From NCBI GenBank assembly GCA_021772775.1, contig JAJFLH010000034.1, forward strand, positions 110,566-174,565: a DNA stretch of 64,000 nucleotides, in the 5' to 3' direction. Below are positions 11,768-23,600 of this stretch, in pieces. The notes beneath the pieces are model-generated. The model was not told the DNA's origin and did no database searches. It saw nothing but the letters and a program-made list of their open reading frames with translations. The DNA comes from Mariprofundus sp. GTDB lineage: Bacteria; Pseudomonadota; Zetaproteobacteria; Mariprofundales; Mariprofundaceae. Numbering within the stretch: position 1 is the stretch's first letter; each line of letters opens with the position of its first letter. Made by a program: the position numbers and the translations under genes.

Positions 11768-12024
11768 TTTATTTTTACTCTCATCTTCAGTGGGGGAAGA
11801 ACAGAATAACCGTGCCATTGCTCTAAGGTTTTCACCTCACTCCCTCTATAGCCTCATCAATACGTTCAATTGTCAACTCTAAGGAGACGCTGAGTTTTCA
11901 AAGCCCCCTTATAAAGCTGGCACTTAATTTGCTCTTAATAATCAATGTAGTGCTTTTGCTAACCGCAAGCACTCAGCCATCACTGGCAATGCTCAATACA
12001 AAAGCAATCAACAGGCAGGTTAAT

Positions 12025-12417
12025 ATGGAGTGGCAAACGAAGTTCGAAGTTGGGAATCACAAAATTGACCTTGAACATCAAGTCTTCATAGAACTGGTCA
12101 AAGGGCTTGCTGAGGCTGAAGAACAAGGAAAATCACGTGATCAAATAAGGCGTCTCATCGCCGAACTCGAAAAGTACGCTGAATTTCACTTCATCAGTGA
12201 AGAAAATATGATGATTGATGTTGAATATCCAGAATATGAAGATCATCACGAACACCATGCAACACTGCTAAGAGAGTTTCGTCGTTTTGTAATCTCATTT
12301 GAAATGGGTAAAAATTGTGTATTAAGTCTGGTTGATTTTCTGATCAGCTGGTTCATCAGACACACTACAAATGAAGATTTACAACTGTCAAAATATATCA
12401 GTAAAAAAGAAGCCTAG
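12025..12417 (+). CDS. Bacteriohemerythrin (oxygen-binding di-iron protein)
   Basis: A 130-residue single-domain hemerythrin. The di-iron ligands follow the family pattern: H18, then H55 and E59 (HXXXE), H74 and H78 (HXXXH), and H113 and D118 (HXXXXD). It would bind O2 reversibly for storage, delivery or sensing. ATG 12025 has AGGCAGGT just upstream. The same frame is open further upstream through a hydrophobic segment ending in QPSLA (TTG at 11929), so an exported or membrane-attached longer form cannot be excluded. It is followed by a hybrid kinase gene on the same strand. Confidence 0.9.
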   Translation: MEWQTKFEVGNHKIDLEHQVFIELVKGLAEAEEQGKSRDQIRRLIAELEKYAEFHFISEENMMIDVEYPEYEDHHEHHATLLREFRRFVISFEMGKNCVLSLVDFLISWFIRHTTNEDLQLSKYISKKEA

Positions 12418-12474
12418 AATTGCCTCGCTTCTTTACAGACCAAAACTGCTGCTCTTCACAGCCAAAGTTGCTGA

Positions 12475-15213
12475 ATGGTTCATAAGGAGAACTCTTCTTT
12501 GAATAGGGACGAAAACGAAGCCATATATGATCTTGGGCGACTGCAGTCAGCCATATCTTATGCCAATATCGGCGTCTGGGACTGGAATATTCTTACTGGC
12601 GAGATCTACTGGTCAGACAAGGTGGCTCCCCTGTTTGGTTATAAGGAAGGTAGTACCAACACATCATATGAGAGCTTTATGGAAGCCGTTCATCCAGCTG
12701 ATCGTGAACGGGTTCAGGAAGCCATCAAGCAGTGCGTAGAAAAGGGTCATGCCTACACCATTGAGCACCGCGTAGTATGGCAGGATAATACTGTCCACTG
12801 GGTGCGCGAGTCCGGTAATGTCAATCGAGATAACAGAGGTAATGCGGTCAATATGCTGGGAACGATCCAGGATATTTCTGAGCAGCGAAGGAGTCTGATT
12901 GAACTGAGGCATTCCAAGATCATGCTGGAAGAGCAGACTAAAAATCTCGCTTATATTGCTGCTGAAGTAGAAAAAAACAGGGGCAAAGCAGAGATGGCCA
13001 ATCGAGCCAAATCCGACTTCCTTGCCAACATGTCTCATGAAATTCGCACACCGATGAATACCATCATTGGCATGTCACAGCTGGCTTTAGAAACCAATTT
13101 AAACAGTCAACAGCGTAACTATCTAGCGAAAGTACACCGTTCAGCCGAGTCCCTACTCGGTGTTATCAATGATATTCTGGATTTCTCGAAAATTGAGGCT
13201 GGCAAACTCGACATAGAGCATATTGACTTCTTTCTGGATGATGTTTTCGACAATCTCAGCAACTTGATCGGTCTGAGAGCTGAAGAGAAATCGTTGGAAT
13301 TAATGTATAAAATACCGGCTGACCTCCCCAAAGCTCTAATCGGTGACCCGATGCGCCTCGGCCAGGTTCTGATCAACCTTGGCAACAACGCCGTCAAGTT
13401 TACTGAACAGGGTGAAGTGATCATTGATGTCAAAGTGATTGAGCAAACCAACACTCAGGTAACACTCCATTTTTCAGTGCGGGATACAGGCATTGGGATG
13501 AACCCCAAGCAACAGGCGAAGCTGTTCCACTCTTTCAGTCAGGCCGATTCATCAACCACCCGTAAATTTGGTGGATCCGGCCTTGGCCTGGCGATATGCA
13601 AACAACTCACCAGAATGATGAACGGTGATATCTGGTTAGATAGCAGCGAAGGCGAAGGGAGTATCTTCCATTTTACGACTCAACTGGGAATACAGCAGAA
13701 TCAGGATATCCAGACTCATTTGATGCCTAATAACTTTGCTGGCATGCGTGTTCTGGTGGTGGATGACAACGAGTCAGCCCGGCAAATTCTTGCCTCAATG
13801 CTGAGTGCATTCGGCTTGAGTGTAGAACAGGTCGACTCTGGGGAGGGCGCATTGGCGCTACTTAGAGCTGCTGATAACTCCACCCCTTACAAGCTGGTAT
13901 TGCTAGACCGGAAAATGCCCAAGATGGATGGTCTCGAAACATCACATGCAATCAAACATGATAATCAACTGAATGGAATTCCGGCAATCATCATGATTAC
14001 CGCCCATGGACAGGAAAGTATTCCCTCTACGACTGATCAAACAGTTATCAAGGCCTTGCTAAGCAAACCGTTCACCGCTCCCAATCTATATCATGCCATC
14101 ATGCGGGCCTTTGGACAGCACCTTGCGGATGAACAGGTCGGCTTCAACAGCAACGATATTTCTGAGCATATATCCAAACTACGTGGTGCCCGAGTGCTTC
14201 TGGTCGATGATAATGAAATAAATCAGGAGCTGGCTCTGGAGCTGTTGACCAGTAACGGCATTCGTGTTGAAACCGCCAACAATGGTCAGCAAGCTATGGA
14301 TATGCTGGAGGAGAAGCGTTTCGACGGTGTACTGATGGATTGCCAAATGCCAGTGATGGATGGTTTTACTGCTACGCGAAACCTACGTAAACAGCAGCAT
14401 TGCAAAGGCCTTCCTATACTCGCGTTGACCGCCAATGCTATGGCCAGTGATCGCGAAGAGGTTCTCAATGCCGGCATGAACGATCACATTGCCAAACCGA
14501 TTAATATCAATGATATGTTTCATACAATGGCCAAATGGATCACACCATCACATCCTGTTACAGAGACCACACTAGCGGACAAAAATAATTTCATGTCAAA
14601 GCTCAAGTCCCCTGAGCTAGCAGGCATTGATGTCGCTACTGGTCTGGCGATCTGTCAGGGAAACAGTAAACTTTATCACAAGCTGCTGCTTAAATTTTAC
14701 AACAAGCAAGCTGATGTTATCGAACAATTCCAACAGGCACGGCTTGAAAAGGATCAGAAAACAGCCCTGCGTATCGTCCATACGCTAAAAAGCGTATCAG
14801 GAAATATCGGTGCAAAAGGCCTCTTTAAGGCGGCAGAAGCACTTGAGCAGGCCTGTAAACCGGAGATCGCCACTGCTGAAGTCAATCGACTTTTGCAGGT
14901 GATGGCGAAACAGCTTTCAACTGTGCTGCTTGGTTTAAAAGAGCTTGATCAAAACAGCCTCCTGGATGCATGTCAGTCGACCGGCATTGCCCCGCAGCAG
15001 TTTAAAAGCTTAGCCAGTCAATTGAGACTATTGCTTGAAGAAGATGACACTGAAGCAATCAAGCTGTTTGAAGCATTGGCGCGTATTCCAGAGATGAAGA
15101 GTTATCCCGACCTGATTGACCAGCTATCCAATGCCATCAACGGATATGATTATGAAAGGGCAATTGAGTTGTTGGACGCATTAGTGAATCAAAAGTCGGC
15201 TTCGCATACATAG
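12475..15213 (+). CDS. Soluble PAS hybrid sensor histidine kinase (PAS-HisKA-HATPase-REC-REC-HPt)
   Basis: A 912-residue multi-step phosphorelay kinase without membrane segments. In order: a PAS/PAC domain (about 25-140), HisKA with phospho-acceptor H188 in NMSHEIRTP, an ATPase domain ([22 protein letters not shown]), receiver 1 (D478), receiver 2 (D622 in [11 protein letters not shown]), an HPt domain (H769 in HTLKS), and a C-terminal acidic tail (LLEEDDTEA) shared with two neighbouring kinases. ATG 12475 lacks a ribosome site. AAGGAG at 12484-12489 sits 9 bases before an in-frame TTG at 12499, which may be the real start. The PAS signal is unknown; the adjoining hemerythrin and HD-GYP genes suggest oxygen and c-di-GMP. 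Confidence 0.93.
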   Translation: MVHKENSSLNRDENEAIYDLGRLQSAISYANIGVWDWNILTGEIYWSDKVAPLFGYKEGSTNTSYESFMEAVHPADRERVQEAIKQCVEKGHAYTIEHRVVWQDNTVHWVRESGNVNRDNRGNAVNMLGTIQDISEQRRSLIELRHSKIMLEEQTKNLAYIAAEVEKNRGKAEMANRAKSDFLANMSHEIRTPMNTIIGMSQLALETNLNSQQRNYLAKVHRSAESLLGVINDILDFSKIEAGKLDIEHIDFFLDDVFDNLSNLIGLRAEEKSLELMYKIPADLPKALIGDPMRLGQVLINLGNNAVKFTEQGEVIIDVKVIEQTNTQVTLHFSVRDTGIGMNPKQQAKLFHSFSQADSSTTRKFGGSGLGLAICKQLTRMMNGDIWLDSSEGEGSIFHFTTQLGIQQNQDIQTHLMPNNFAGMRVLVVDDNESARQILASMLSAFGLSVEQVDSGEGALALLRAADNSTPYKLVLLDRKMPKMDGLETSHAIKHDNQLNGIPAIIMITAHGQESIPSTTDQTVIKALLSKPFTAPNLYHAIMRAFGQHLADEQVGFNSNDISEHISKLRGARVLLVDDNEINQELALELLTSNGIRVETANNGQQAMDMLEEKRFDGVLMDCQMPVMDGFTATRNLRKQQHCKGLPILALTANAMASDREEVLNAGMNDHIAKPININDMFHTMAKWITPSHPVTETTLADKNNFMSKLKSPELAGIDVATGLAICQGNSKLYHKLLLKFYNKQADVIEQFQQARLEKDQKTALRIVHTLKSVSGNIGAKGLFKAAEALEQACKPEIATAEVNRLLQVMAKQLSTVLLGLKELDQNSLLDACQSTGIAPQQFKSLASQLRLLLEEDDTEAIKLFEALARIPEMKSYPDLIDQLSNAINGYDYERAIELLDALVNQKSASHT

Positions 15214-15286
15214 TGTTTATGCATGGAGTCTAACCGAGAGCTGAAAACAACGGTTTATCATAACATAGCTATGGAAGGAGCATAAA

Positions 15287-16318
15287 ATGAATCAAGCAAC
15301 ACCTCGTCAGACGATCCTTGTTGTCGATGATGCCCCAGAGAACATTGATGTTCTGACTGGCATATTATCTGATAATTACAGAGTAAAAGCCGCAATCAAT
15401 GGCGAAAAGGCGCTGAAAATCGCGGAGAAATCGCCCCCTGATCTTATCCTTCTGGATATCATGATGCCAAAAATGGACGGTTATGAAGTGTGTCGTGCCT
15501 TAAAGCAGGATCCCAGGACGAGAAAGATTCCAGTCATCTTTGTCACGGCCAAAGGTGATGTGGAGGATGAAACGCATGGCTTTGCATTAGGTGGCGTTGA
15601 TTATATCCCCAAGCCGATAAGTCCCCCTATCGTTCTTGCCCGGGTAAGAACACATCTGTCACTCTACGATCAGAACCGGGCCTTGGAAGAGAAGGTCCGA
15701 CATCGCACCGCTGAACTGAATAAGTCTCAATTTGAGATTATCAAACGATTGGGCCGCGCAGCCGAATTCAAGGATAATGAAACCGGTATGCATGTCATGC
15801 GCATGAGCCACTATGCCTGCATCATAGGTAAAGAGACTGGCATGGATGATGTAGAGCTTGACCTGCTGCTGAACGCCATGCCAATGCATGATGTAGGCAA
15901 AATAGGTATTCCTGACCATATCATGTTAAAGCCTGGAAAGCTGGATCATGATGAGTGGAATATTATGAAGCAACACCCGGAGTTCGGGGCTGGAATCATA
16001 GGAGAACATGATAACCTCTTATTGCAGATGGCGCGGGATGTGGCACTGACACATCATGAAAAGTGGGATGGATCAGGCTATCCATGCGGTTTGGCTGGTG
16101 AGCAGATCCCTCTCGTCGGACGTATTGCAGCTGTAGCTGATGTGTTCGATGCATTAACCACCAAACGCCCGTACAAAGATGCCTGGCCCGTAGAAAAAGC
16201 TATTGAGCTGCTGAGAGATGAAGCAGGCAAGCATTTTGACCCTGCACTGGTAGATGCTTTTTTGAAAAATTTGGATAAAGCACTCATCATCAGAGAACAA
16301 TATGCAGAAGAGCAGTGA
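15287..16318 (+). CDS. HD-GYP response regulator (c-di-GMP phosphodiesterase, RpfG-like)
   Basis: A 343-residue two-domain regulator. An N-terminal receiver (D57 in LLDIMMPKMDGYEV) is joined by a helical linker to an HD-GYP domain with catalytic H201-D202 (MHDVGKIGIP), HHEKWDGSGYP and G264-Y265-P266. Intact HD-GYP motifs predict hydrolysis of the second messenger c-di-GMP, controlled by phosphorylation. GGAAGGAG precedes the ATG. It lies 74 bp after one hybrid kinase and about 50 bp before another, so either HPt is a plausible phosphodonor. Lower c-di-GMP would favour swimming, consistent with the motility block later in the window (inference). Confidence 0.94.
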   Translation: MNQATPRQTILVVDDAPENIDVLTGILSDNYRVKAAINGEKALKIAEKSPPDLILLDIMMPKMDGYEVCRALKQDPRTRKIPVIFVTAKGDVEDETHGFALGGVDYIPKPISPPIVLARVRTHLSLYDQNRALEEKVRHRTAELNKSQFEIIKRLGRAAEFKDNETGMHVMRMSHYACIIGKETGMDDVELDLLLNAMPMHDVGKIGIPDHIMLKPGKLDHDEWNIMKQHPEFGAGIIGEHDNLLLQMARDVALTHHEKWDGSGYPCGLAGEQIPLVGRIAAVADVFDALTTKRPYKDAWPVEKAIELLRDEAGKHFDPALVDAFLKNLDKALIIREQYAEEQ

Positions 16319-16368
16319 TCATACTGAAATCACCGAGCCTGCTGATCCGAAACAGCTGAACAGCTATT

Positions 16369-19300
16369 TTGAGTGATCTAAATAAAGAGCATAGCTCTGA
16401 CGAAATGGCTGCTTCAATAGAGGCTGATCGCGTGGCTTTATTATACGCGGGATTACCGATGGCTATTATCTCAAATGCAGTGATTGCTATCGCCCTTACC
16501 TTCCTTTTATGGCCTAATGAAAACACGGAAATGGTTATCGGCTGGTTACTTTTTATGGGAATAACACTAAGCATGCGTGCTTTTCTTGCACTAGCCCAGC
16601 ATAAAAAACCGATCTCACTGCATAACAGTAAACTTTGGTTAAACCGCTTCCGTATCACTGTGTTCATCACCGGCATCGCTTGGGGGCTGCTAACTATTCT
16701 ATTATTTCCTATACACAATATTGAGCTTCAATTTATTCTGGCTTTTGCTATTGCAGGTTTGATGGGCGGAGCCATGGCATCACTTGCTGTAGATGTAATC
16801 GCACTCTATGCCTTTACAGCTCCTTTGATCATCCCCCTATTTTTTCGCATTCTATCTGAGGGCAGTGAATCCTCCACAGAAATGTGGCTAATTATTCTGG
16901 TTTTTGCAGCATTCATGTCTATGAGCACACGCCGTTTCTCTGCATCATCACTAAAAAACATACATATGCAGCATGAGATGCTTTGGCATGAAACTTCACT
17001 CAAACGATACGAATTTATCGTTAACAGCGTTTCCGACATGATGAGCGTGGTCAACAAATCGCATCAATATGAAGCCGTCAATGATAGCTGGTGCAGATTG
17101 CTTGGACAAAAGCGTGAGAATGTCATTGGTCGAGAAGCAGAAGAAATTTGGGGCTCAGTACTGGAAATTTCATCTGAACTAAAACGATGTTTTTCCGAAG
17201 GTGTACCTATATACATGGAAAAAAATATTGTTTTCCCCAGAACTGGGAAGCGTGAATGTATTATTACCTGCTATCCTTTCAGGCAGGCATCTGGAGATGT
17301 AAGTCATGTGATCATCGTTACGCGCGACATGAGTGAACTGGCAAGGTTCCAACGTGAGCTCATTAAAGCACGTGATCAGGCAGAAATGGCCAATCGGGCA
17401 AAATCATTTTTCCTGGCCAATATGAGTCATGAGATTCGCACACCGATGAATGCCATTATCGGCATGTCATATTTGGCATTGCAAACAGAACTCGACAGCA
17501 ATCAACGTAACTATATCAAGAAAGTAAGTATTTCGGCCGAATCTCTATTGGGTATTATTAACGATATTCTGGACTTCTCCAAGATTGAAGCTGGCAAGCT
17601 CAAAATGGAAAAGACAAAATTCCAACTTGAAGATATCTTCGACAATATTGCAAATATGCTCGGGCTTAAATGTGATGATAAATCACTGAAGCTCACCTTC
17701 GATCTCCCAGCTGATCTCCCCACCGCACTTATTGGAGACCCGCTGCGTCTTGGACAAGTGCTAATCAATCTGGGTAATAATGCTGTAAAATTTACCGATG
17801 AAGGCGAAGTGATCGTCAGTGTCGAAGTGATCGAGCAGAATAAACAGCAAATCACGCTCCATTTTACAGTAAAAGATACCGGCATTGGCATATCCCTCGA
17901 ACAGCAACAGACACTGTTCCACCCCTTTTCACAAGCAGATACATCCACAACCCGACAGTTCGGAGGAACAGGCCTTGGGCTAGTCATTTCGAAACAACTT
18001 ACCGAAATGATGCATGGGAAGATTTGGTTAGAAAGCGAACAATCAATAGGCAGCACATTTCATTTCACGGCTCAATTCGAATTACAGCAGGAGAAGAGAT
18101 CAAACCCTCATAGTTTGCCATATGAGCTAAAAAATTCACGTATTCTGGTTGTCGATGATAACGCCTCGGCACGACAAACTATTACTTCCATGATCAGATC
18201 TTTCGGATTATCTGTTGATCAAACTGATTCTGGGGAAACGGCGTTTGCGTTAATAAAAAAAGCTGACAGTTCAGCCCCATATAATCTGATACTCATCGAT
18301 TGGGAGATGGCGGGCATGAGCGGGCATGAGACAGCCCTTGCACTCAGCCAGAATGACCAGCTGAGAGAGAAACCGGCCACTATTATGATAGCGACTCATG
18401 CTCAAACTACGATAGATGCCAATGTAAACACTGTTCTGATCAAACCAGTTAGCCCAGTCAATCTACTTAATGCTTTAATACGAGCGTTGGAGCATAAAAC
18501 CCTTGATGTAGAACGCCCAACCAGCAGAGACAAACAACGCGTTGACGATATTGCTAAACTTCGGGGTAGCAGAGTGCTTCTGGTAGAGGACAATGAGATC
18601 AATCAGGAGCTGGTACTGGACCTATTGGTCAGCAATGGAATCACAGGAACAGTGGCCAACAATGGCCGGGAAGCACTGGATATACTGAATAAAGAGACTT
18701 TTGATGGTGTTCTGATGGATTGCCAAATGCCAGTCATGGATGGCTATATTGCGAGCCAAGAAATTCGTAAACAACAGTGCTTCAAACAGTTGCCTATATT
18801 AGCTATGACAGCCAATGCGATGGCTGATGACCGAGAAAAAGTACTGAATGCAGGCATGAATGATCATATTACCAAACCGATCAATGTGAACGATATGTTT
18901 CACACGATGGCGAAATGGATCGGCCCAGCTCAGCCAAATCAGAACGTTGTGCTAGCGAATATTGATAAACTCACTGCTGATACGGGACTATCTGATCTGT
19001 CAGGTATTGATCTGGCTGCTGGTTTGGCTGTCTGCCAGGGAAATCAAAGGCTTTATCGCAAGCTATTGATCAAGTTTCATCATAGTGAAATTGATTTTAT
19101 TGAACGCTTTCGCAATGCACTGGGCAATTCTGATCATGAACTCTCAACACGTTATGCTCACACATTAAAAGGTCTATCCGGGAACATAGCAGCCAACGAT
19201 GTAAGTAAAGCTGCAGATGCATTGGAGTTGAGCTGTCAGGAGCAGAAATCAAATATTGAGATCAATCAACGACTGGATGAATTAGACAAACATCTTTCAA

Positions 19301-19584
19301 GCCTCCTTTCCGGGCTGGATAGACTCGATAAGATGGGTAGCATTGATGTAAAAGAGGCCGGAGAACTTGATCCTGAGCAGTTCAGGGCTTATATCGATCA
19401 GCTGCGCATGTTACTTGAGGAAGATGACACGAGATCAATCCAGCTATTTGAAAAACTAGAGTCGCTGCCCGGCGTTGAGGTTTACCATCCAGTATTAAAT
19501 AAACTCTCAAAAGCTGTTAATGAATATAATTTTGGGCTCGCACTTCAAGCGTTGGATAAGCTGCTTGAGTTGGAGATAAAATGA
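16369..19584 (+). CDS. Membrane hybrid sensor histidine kinase (6TM-PAS-HisKA-HATPase-REC-REC-HPt)
   Basis: A 1071-residue kinase. The N-terminal 185 residues contain about six hydrophobic helices (for example [20 protein letters not shown] and [20 protein letters not shown]). A PAS domain (about 215-325), HisKA with H354 (NMSHEIRTP), ATPase motifs ([22 protein letters not shown]), receiver 1 (D644), receiver 2 (D784) and HPt (H931 in HTLKG) follow, then the LLEEDDTRS tail. The start is probably TTG 16369; no good ribosome site is visible and ATG 16405 is an alternative. Its stop overlaps the next gene (ATGA). From HisKA onward it is closely similar to the kinase at 12475, indicating duplication with a swapped sensor. 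Confidence 0.92.
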   Translation: MSDLNKEHSSDEMAASIEADRVALLYAGLPMAIISNAVIAIALTFLLWPNENTEMVIGWLLFMGITLSMRAFLALAQHKKPISLHNSKLWLNRFRITVFITGIAWGLLTILLFPIHNIELQFILAFAIAGLMGGAMASLAVDVIALYAFTAPLIIPLFFRILSEGSESSTEMWLIILVFAAFMSMSTRRFSASSLKNIHMQHEMLWHETSLKRYEFIVNSVSDMMSVVNKSHQYEAVNDSWCRLLGQKRENVIGREAEEIWGSVLEISSELKRCFSEGVPIYMEKNIVFPRTGKRECIITCYPFRQASGDVSHVIIVTRDMSELARFQRELIKARDQAEMANRAKSFFLANMSHEIRTPMNAIIGMSYLALQTELDSNQRNYIKKVSISAESLLGIINDILDFSKIEAGKLKMEKTKFQLEDIFDNIANMLGLKCDDKSLKLTFDLPADLPTALIGDPLRLGQVLINLGNNAVKFTDEGEVIVSVEVIEQNKQQITLHFTVKDTGIGISLEQQQTLFHPFSQADTSTTRQFGGTGLGLVISKQLTEMMHGKIWLESEQSIGSTFHFTAQFELQQEKRSNPHSLPYELKNSRILVVDDNASARQTITSMIRSFGLSVDQTDSGETAFALIKKADSSAPYNLILIDWEMAGMSGHETALALSQNDQLREKPATIMIATHAQTTIDANVNTVLIKPVSPVNLLNALIRALEHKTLDVERPTSRDKQRVDDIAKLRGSRVLLVEDNEINQELVLDLLVSNGITGTVANNGREALDILNKETFDGVLMDCQMPVMDGYIASQEIRKQQCFKQLPILAMTANAMADDREKVLNAGMNDHITKPINVNDMFHTMAKWIGPAQPNQNVVLANIDKLTADTGLSDLSGIDLAAGLAVCQGNQRLYRKLLIKFHHSEIDFIERFRNALGNSDHELSTRYAHTLKGLSGNIAANDVSKAADALELSCQEQKSNIEINQRLDELDKHLSSLLSGLDRLDKMGSIDVKEAGELDPEQFRAYIDQLRMLLEEDDTRSIQLFEKLESLPGVEVYHPVLNKLSKAVNEYNFGLALQALDKLLELEIK

Positions 19585-20660
19585 ATCAAGGGAGAGATAA
19601 CAAAAAACTGAACACTAAAAAGAACTGGGGCATAAACTTCACAATTATCGCGGTGGTTTTGGCTGCGGCAATCGCGCTCTTACTCAATAATAGCGGTGAT
19701 AAAGAGAGCAGTATCCCCCCCCTTCATGAACGCGAAAGAGTCACTTCTAAAATGATTCATGAACCTATTCAGCCCATTCGTATGCCGGATCATATTGACA
19801 GAAAAAAGGTTAAACTGGGGGATCATCTGTTTCACGATGTAAGGCTCTCAGTCGACAATACAATCAGCTGTGCGACTTGTCATGATCTTGCATCTGCTGG
19901 AGATGATGGTCTCAGAATTGCCGTTGGTATAAATGGTGTGGAGGGTTCGGTCAATACACCAACAGTATTCAATTCCGGCTTGCAGATTGCCCAATTTTGG
20001 GATGGTAGAGCAGAGACGCTTGAAGAGCAGGCGACCATTCCTATCCACAATCCGAAGGAGATGGGATCATCCTGGTCTCAGGTCGTGGGTAAAATAGGCA
20101 AGGACCCGGCTTATTTAGCCACCTTTTCCCAGCTTTATAATGATGCTATCACAGCAAAAAACATTCAGGATGCCATTGCAACTTTCGAGCGCTCATTGCT
20201 AACAGTCAATTCCCCCTTTGACCGTTTTTTACTTGGTGATAAAAATGCCATTTCTAGCGAAGAAAAAGAGGGCTACAGACTATTCAAAGATTATGGCTGC
20301 ACCTCATGCCATCAGGGTGCTGCTGTTGGCGGCAATATGTTCCAGCAATTTGGCGTATTCCGTGACTATTTCACCGATCATCCGATTGAGAATAGAGCCG
20401 ACTTCGGTCGATATAATATAACCGGCTCTGAGGAAGACAGATGGAAATTTAAGGTCCCCTCCCTAAGGCTGGTAACACTGACAGCACCCTACTTTCATAA
20501 TGGGAGAGCTAAAACACTCGAGCAGGCTGTAAAAATTATGGGAAAATATCAGCTTGGTAGAGAAATACCTGATCATGATGTGACATTGATTATCAAGTTT
20601 CTGGAAACCCTGGCCGGAGAATATCAGGGGAAACCACTGAGAGAATTCCATGAAGATTAA
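19581..20660 (+). CDS. Membrane-anchored diheme cytochrome c peroxidase/MauG-like protein
   Basis: A 359-residue protein with one N-terminal membrane helix (about 17-36) and a periplasmic domain of the cytochrome c peroxidase/MauG family. Two heme c sites are present: CATCHD (C97, C100, H101) and CTSCHQ (C240, C243, H244). Family motifs [20 protein letters not shown] and [25 protein letters not shown] are clear. It could reduce H2O2 or act in another diheme oxidation. It overlaps the upstream kinase by 4 bases and the downstream kinase by 11, so the three are translationally linked. A heme redox protein between two kinases may serve as their signal source (inference). Confidence 0.92.
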   Translation: MNQGRDNKKLNTKKNWGINFTIIAVVLAAAIALLLNNSGDKESSIPPLHERERVTSKMIHEPIQPIRMPDHIDRKKVKLGDHLFHDVRLSVDNTISCATCHDLASAGDDGLRIAVGINGVEGSVNTPTVFNSGLQIAQFWDGRAETLEEQATIPIHNPKEMGSSWSQVVGKIGKDPAYLATFSQLYNDAITAKNIQDAIATFERSLLTVNSPFDRFLLGDKNAISSEEKEGYRLFKDYGCTSCHQGAAVGGNMFQQFGVFRDYFTDHPIENRADFGRYNITGSEEDRWKFKVPSLRLVTLTAPYFHNGRAKTLEQAVKIMGKYQLGREIPDHDVTLIIKFLETLAGEYQGKPLREFHED

Positions 20661-23600
20661 TAAGTTCCTGCTCATTCCCTCAATTGTTCTCGCGCTCACG
20701 CTGCTTTCCCTGCTCTATATGAAGTCCTTCAGTACGCTTTCAATGGAGCATCCCCGCATCATCGAAACATTTCACCTGCTCACTGAACACGACTCAATGC
20801 TTAATGAAGAGGTACTCAGATTAAATTCAAACCTACTCTCCCACTATGACCCCTTACGCTTAATTGATAAGGATCTGGTCGGTTTTGCAAAAAAACTTAA
20901 ATCAGCAGAGTTTGGTCTGTATCAAACCATTTCTCCTACTCTGGATGAACAGATCAATCAGTTAGATAGATATATAACTGAAAAATTGAACATTGTGGAC
21001 AGTTTCAAATCGCACCGTTCCATTCTGAGGAACTCTGCGGCCTATTTTCCCATCATCGTTACCGAAGTTTCTACATCCCAGACACCCGCTGTAAAACAAC
21101 TGCTTCAGCAACTCTTAATTGATGTCTTACGCTATGAAAACAACCCTGACAGCTCATTAAAACATCAAGTTCAAGCGATGATTGCGCAATTAAAACAACA
21201 ACAGGGAGCCAAAGAACAAAAAATGGATCCCCTGCTCAGACACGCAAGTTTGATCATTACCCACAAAGAACACGTAGAGGTCCTGATTCAGAGGCTTAAT
21301 GCACTGCCCACAAAACAGACTATCGCAAAAATCGACCAACTATATTCTGCGCTGCAGAGTAAAAAGCAGCTGGAGGCAAACCAATATCAAAATATTATTT
21401 ATCTGTTGGCAATCCTGCTATTGGGCTTCGTTGTCTGGTTGATTGTAGACATTATCGGATTGAAAGAGATTCAAGAGGAGCTGGCTCTGGCCAAAAGCAG
21501 GGCGGAAGAGGCTAATGCCGCCATTGCATTTCGAGAGAAACAATTTCGAACGCTGCTGGAATCCACTCCCGACCCAATCATCATCGTCAATAACAGGGGC
21601 AAGATCATCATGGTCAACCAGCGGGCAAAGGAGGTTTTTGAATACAGTCATTATGAGATGCTGGGGGAAAATATTGAGCTACTGATGCCGGATCGCTTTC
21701 GTACAGCTCATGTTGCACACAGAGATGGTTTTGCTCATAACCCCACTTTGCGCCCCATGTCCATGCGATCCGGTATTGAGCTTACTGCCGTAACGAAGTC
21801 AGGGCGGGAGTTTCCGGTTGAAGTCTCCCTTAGCCCCATTGAAACTGATGACGGACTGATGATTGCCAGTGCTCTGCGTGATGTTTCAGAACAGAGTAAG
21901 ACCCAGAAGCAACTGCTTCAGCAGCAACTTACATTGCAAAAGATTCTGGATAACAGCCCTGTAGGTGTAGGTGTCGAAATTGATGGTATCACGGTGATGA
22001 TGAACCATCGCTTACAGAGCATGAGTTATTTTGCAATTGGAAAAGCTGTTGAAAGTGGATACGCCAATCCGGATGTCTACAAAGCGATTATAGAGCAGCT
22101 GAGCGATATAGAGAGTGTTTCAAATGAAGAGATTTCCATCAAATCAAGAGATGGAGACAAGCTCAATACCTTAGCATCATTTGCCAATATTGAGTTTGAG
22201 GGTAAAGCGGCTCTCTTATCATGGTTTTATGATGTAACAGAGCTTCAGCAATCAAGAATGATTGCTGAAGAAGCTACTCGCATAAAGTCCAGTTTTCTTG
22301 CCAATATGTCGCATGAGATTCGCACCCCGATGAATGCGATTATCGGTATGTCACACCTTGCCATGCAGACCGGCCTCAACACTAAACAGCTCAGCTATAT
22401 TGAGAAGGTTCACCGTTCCGCTGAATCTCTGCTTGGTATTATCAATGACATTCTTGATTTCTCAAAAATTGAAGCGAACAAGCTTGAAATGGAAGTGGAT
22501 GATTTTTTCCTCGAAGAGGTTTTCGACAACCTGAACAATTTGATTGAGCTCAAAGCCAAAGAGAAATGCCTCAACCTGCTCTTCAATATACCATCAGATC
22601 TGCCTACCGGACTGATGGGAGATCAGCTTCGACTGGGGCAAGTACTGATCAACATTGCTAACAATGCCATCAAATTCACAGAAAAAGGTGAGGTTGAAAT
22701 TAAGGTTGAAGTAATCGAGAAGAGTGACAAATTTGTAAAATTACATTTTAAGGTTCGTGACACTGGTCTTGGCATGTCTCTAGAACAGCAAGGTAAACTA
22801 TTTAGACCTTTCAGTCAGGCGGATATGTCGTTCACTCGGAAATATGGTGGTACTGGCCTCGGCTTGGCAATTTCCAAAAGCCTCACTGAAATGATGGGAG
22901 GAAAAATTTGGGTAGAGAGTGAATATGGCGTTGGCAGCATCTTCCACTTTACCGCTCAGTTTAAACGGAAGCAGGGAGACTTCATCCAGCGTCATGAGCC
23001 TGGCGAGGATATCGAATCACTACATACACAACATATTGCAAAACTACGCAGGACAAAAGTATTACTGGTTGAAGATGATATTATTAATCAGGAGTTGATG
23101 CTTGAGTTATTAAGCACCTTTGGCATATCAGTAGAGATTGCCTGCAATGGGCAGGAGGCTGTAGAGCTAGTGGAGAAAAATAGCTTTGATGGTATCCTGA
23201 TGGATTGTCAGATGCCGGTCATGGATGGTTTCACAGCTACACGGATGATACGGCAACAAAAACGCTTTGAAACGCTGCCCATTCTAGCTTTGACAGCCAA
23301 TGCCATGGCCAGTGACCGTGAAAAAGTTCTGGCTGCAGGTATGAATGACCACATCTCCAAGCCGATTAATATCACTGAAGTGTTAAGTATAATGGCCAAG
23401 TGGATTGGAAAACATGAAAATAACAGAAATAGCATGATTGCCGAAGAGTCAGGATCTGATCAATCGAATATCCTCTCCTCTATTGCTCTGACTGAAGAGA
23501 TCGACATGCAAAAACTCAATTCGCTTTTAAATCACTTAAGGGCATTACTGGAAGATGATGATGCCACGGCAACTCACGTACTTGATGAACTGGAGTCGTT

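Larger units (their letters stand above)
11503..12024. other. 522-bp gap between YihY and hemerythrin, largely IS debris and leader
   Basis: Contains the IS1595-type transposase remnant and putative right end (11604-11767). From about 11881 an AAGGAG box begins an in-frame hydrophobic stretch that runs into the hemerythrin gene. A small hairpin (GTGC/GCAC and TTGC/GCAA arms around 11948-11970) lies within it. I see no other gene or clear promoter in the rest. Confidence 0.5.

Noticed and set aside
11860..11970. Possible riboswitch (c-di-GMP type) before the hemerythrin gene
   Set aside because: Only one small bulged hairpin is present; the conserved core and two-helix arrangement of GEMM riboswitches are not seen.
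17511..18056. Open 181-codon minus-strand frame inside the hybrid kinase gene
   Set aside because: Similar antisense frames recur at the same place in the paralogous kinases, which is explained by conserved codons of the HisKA/ATPase region, not by a gene.
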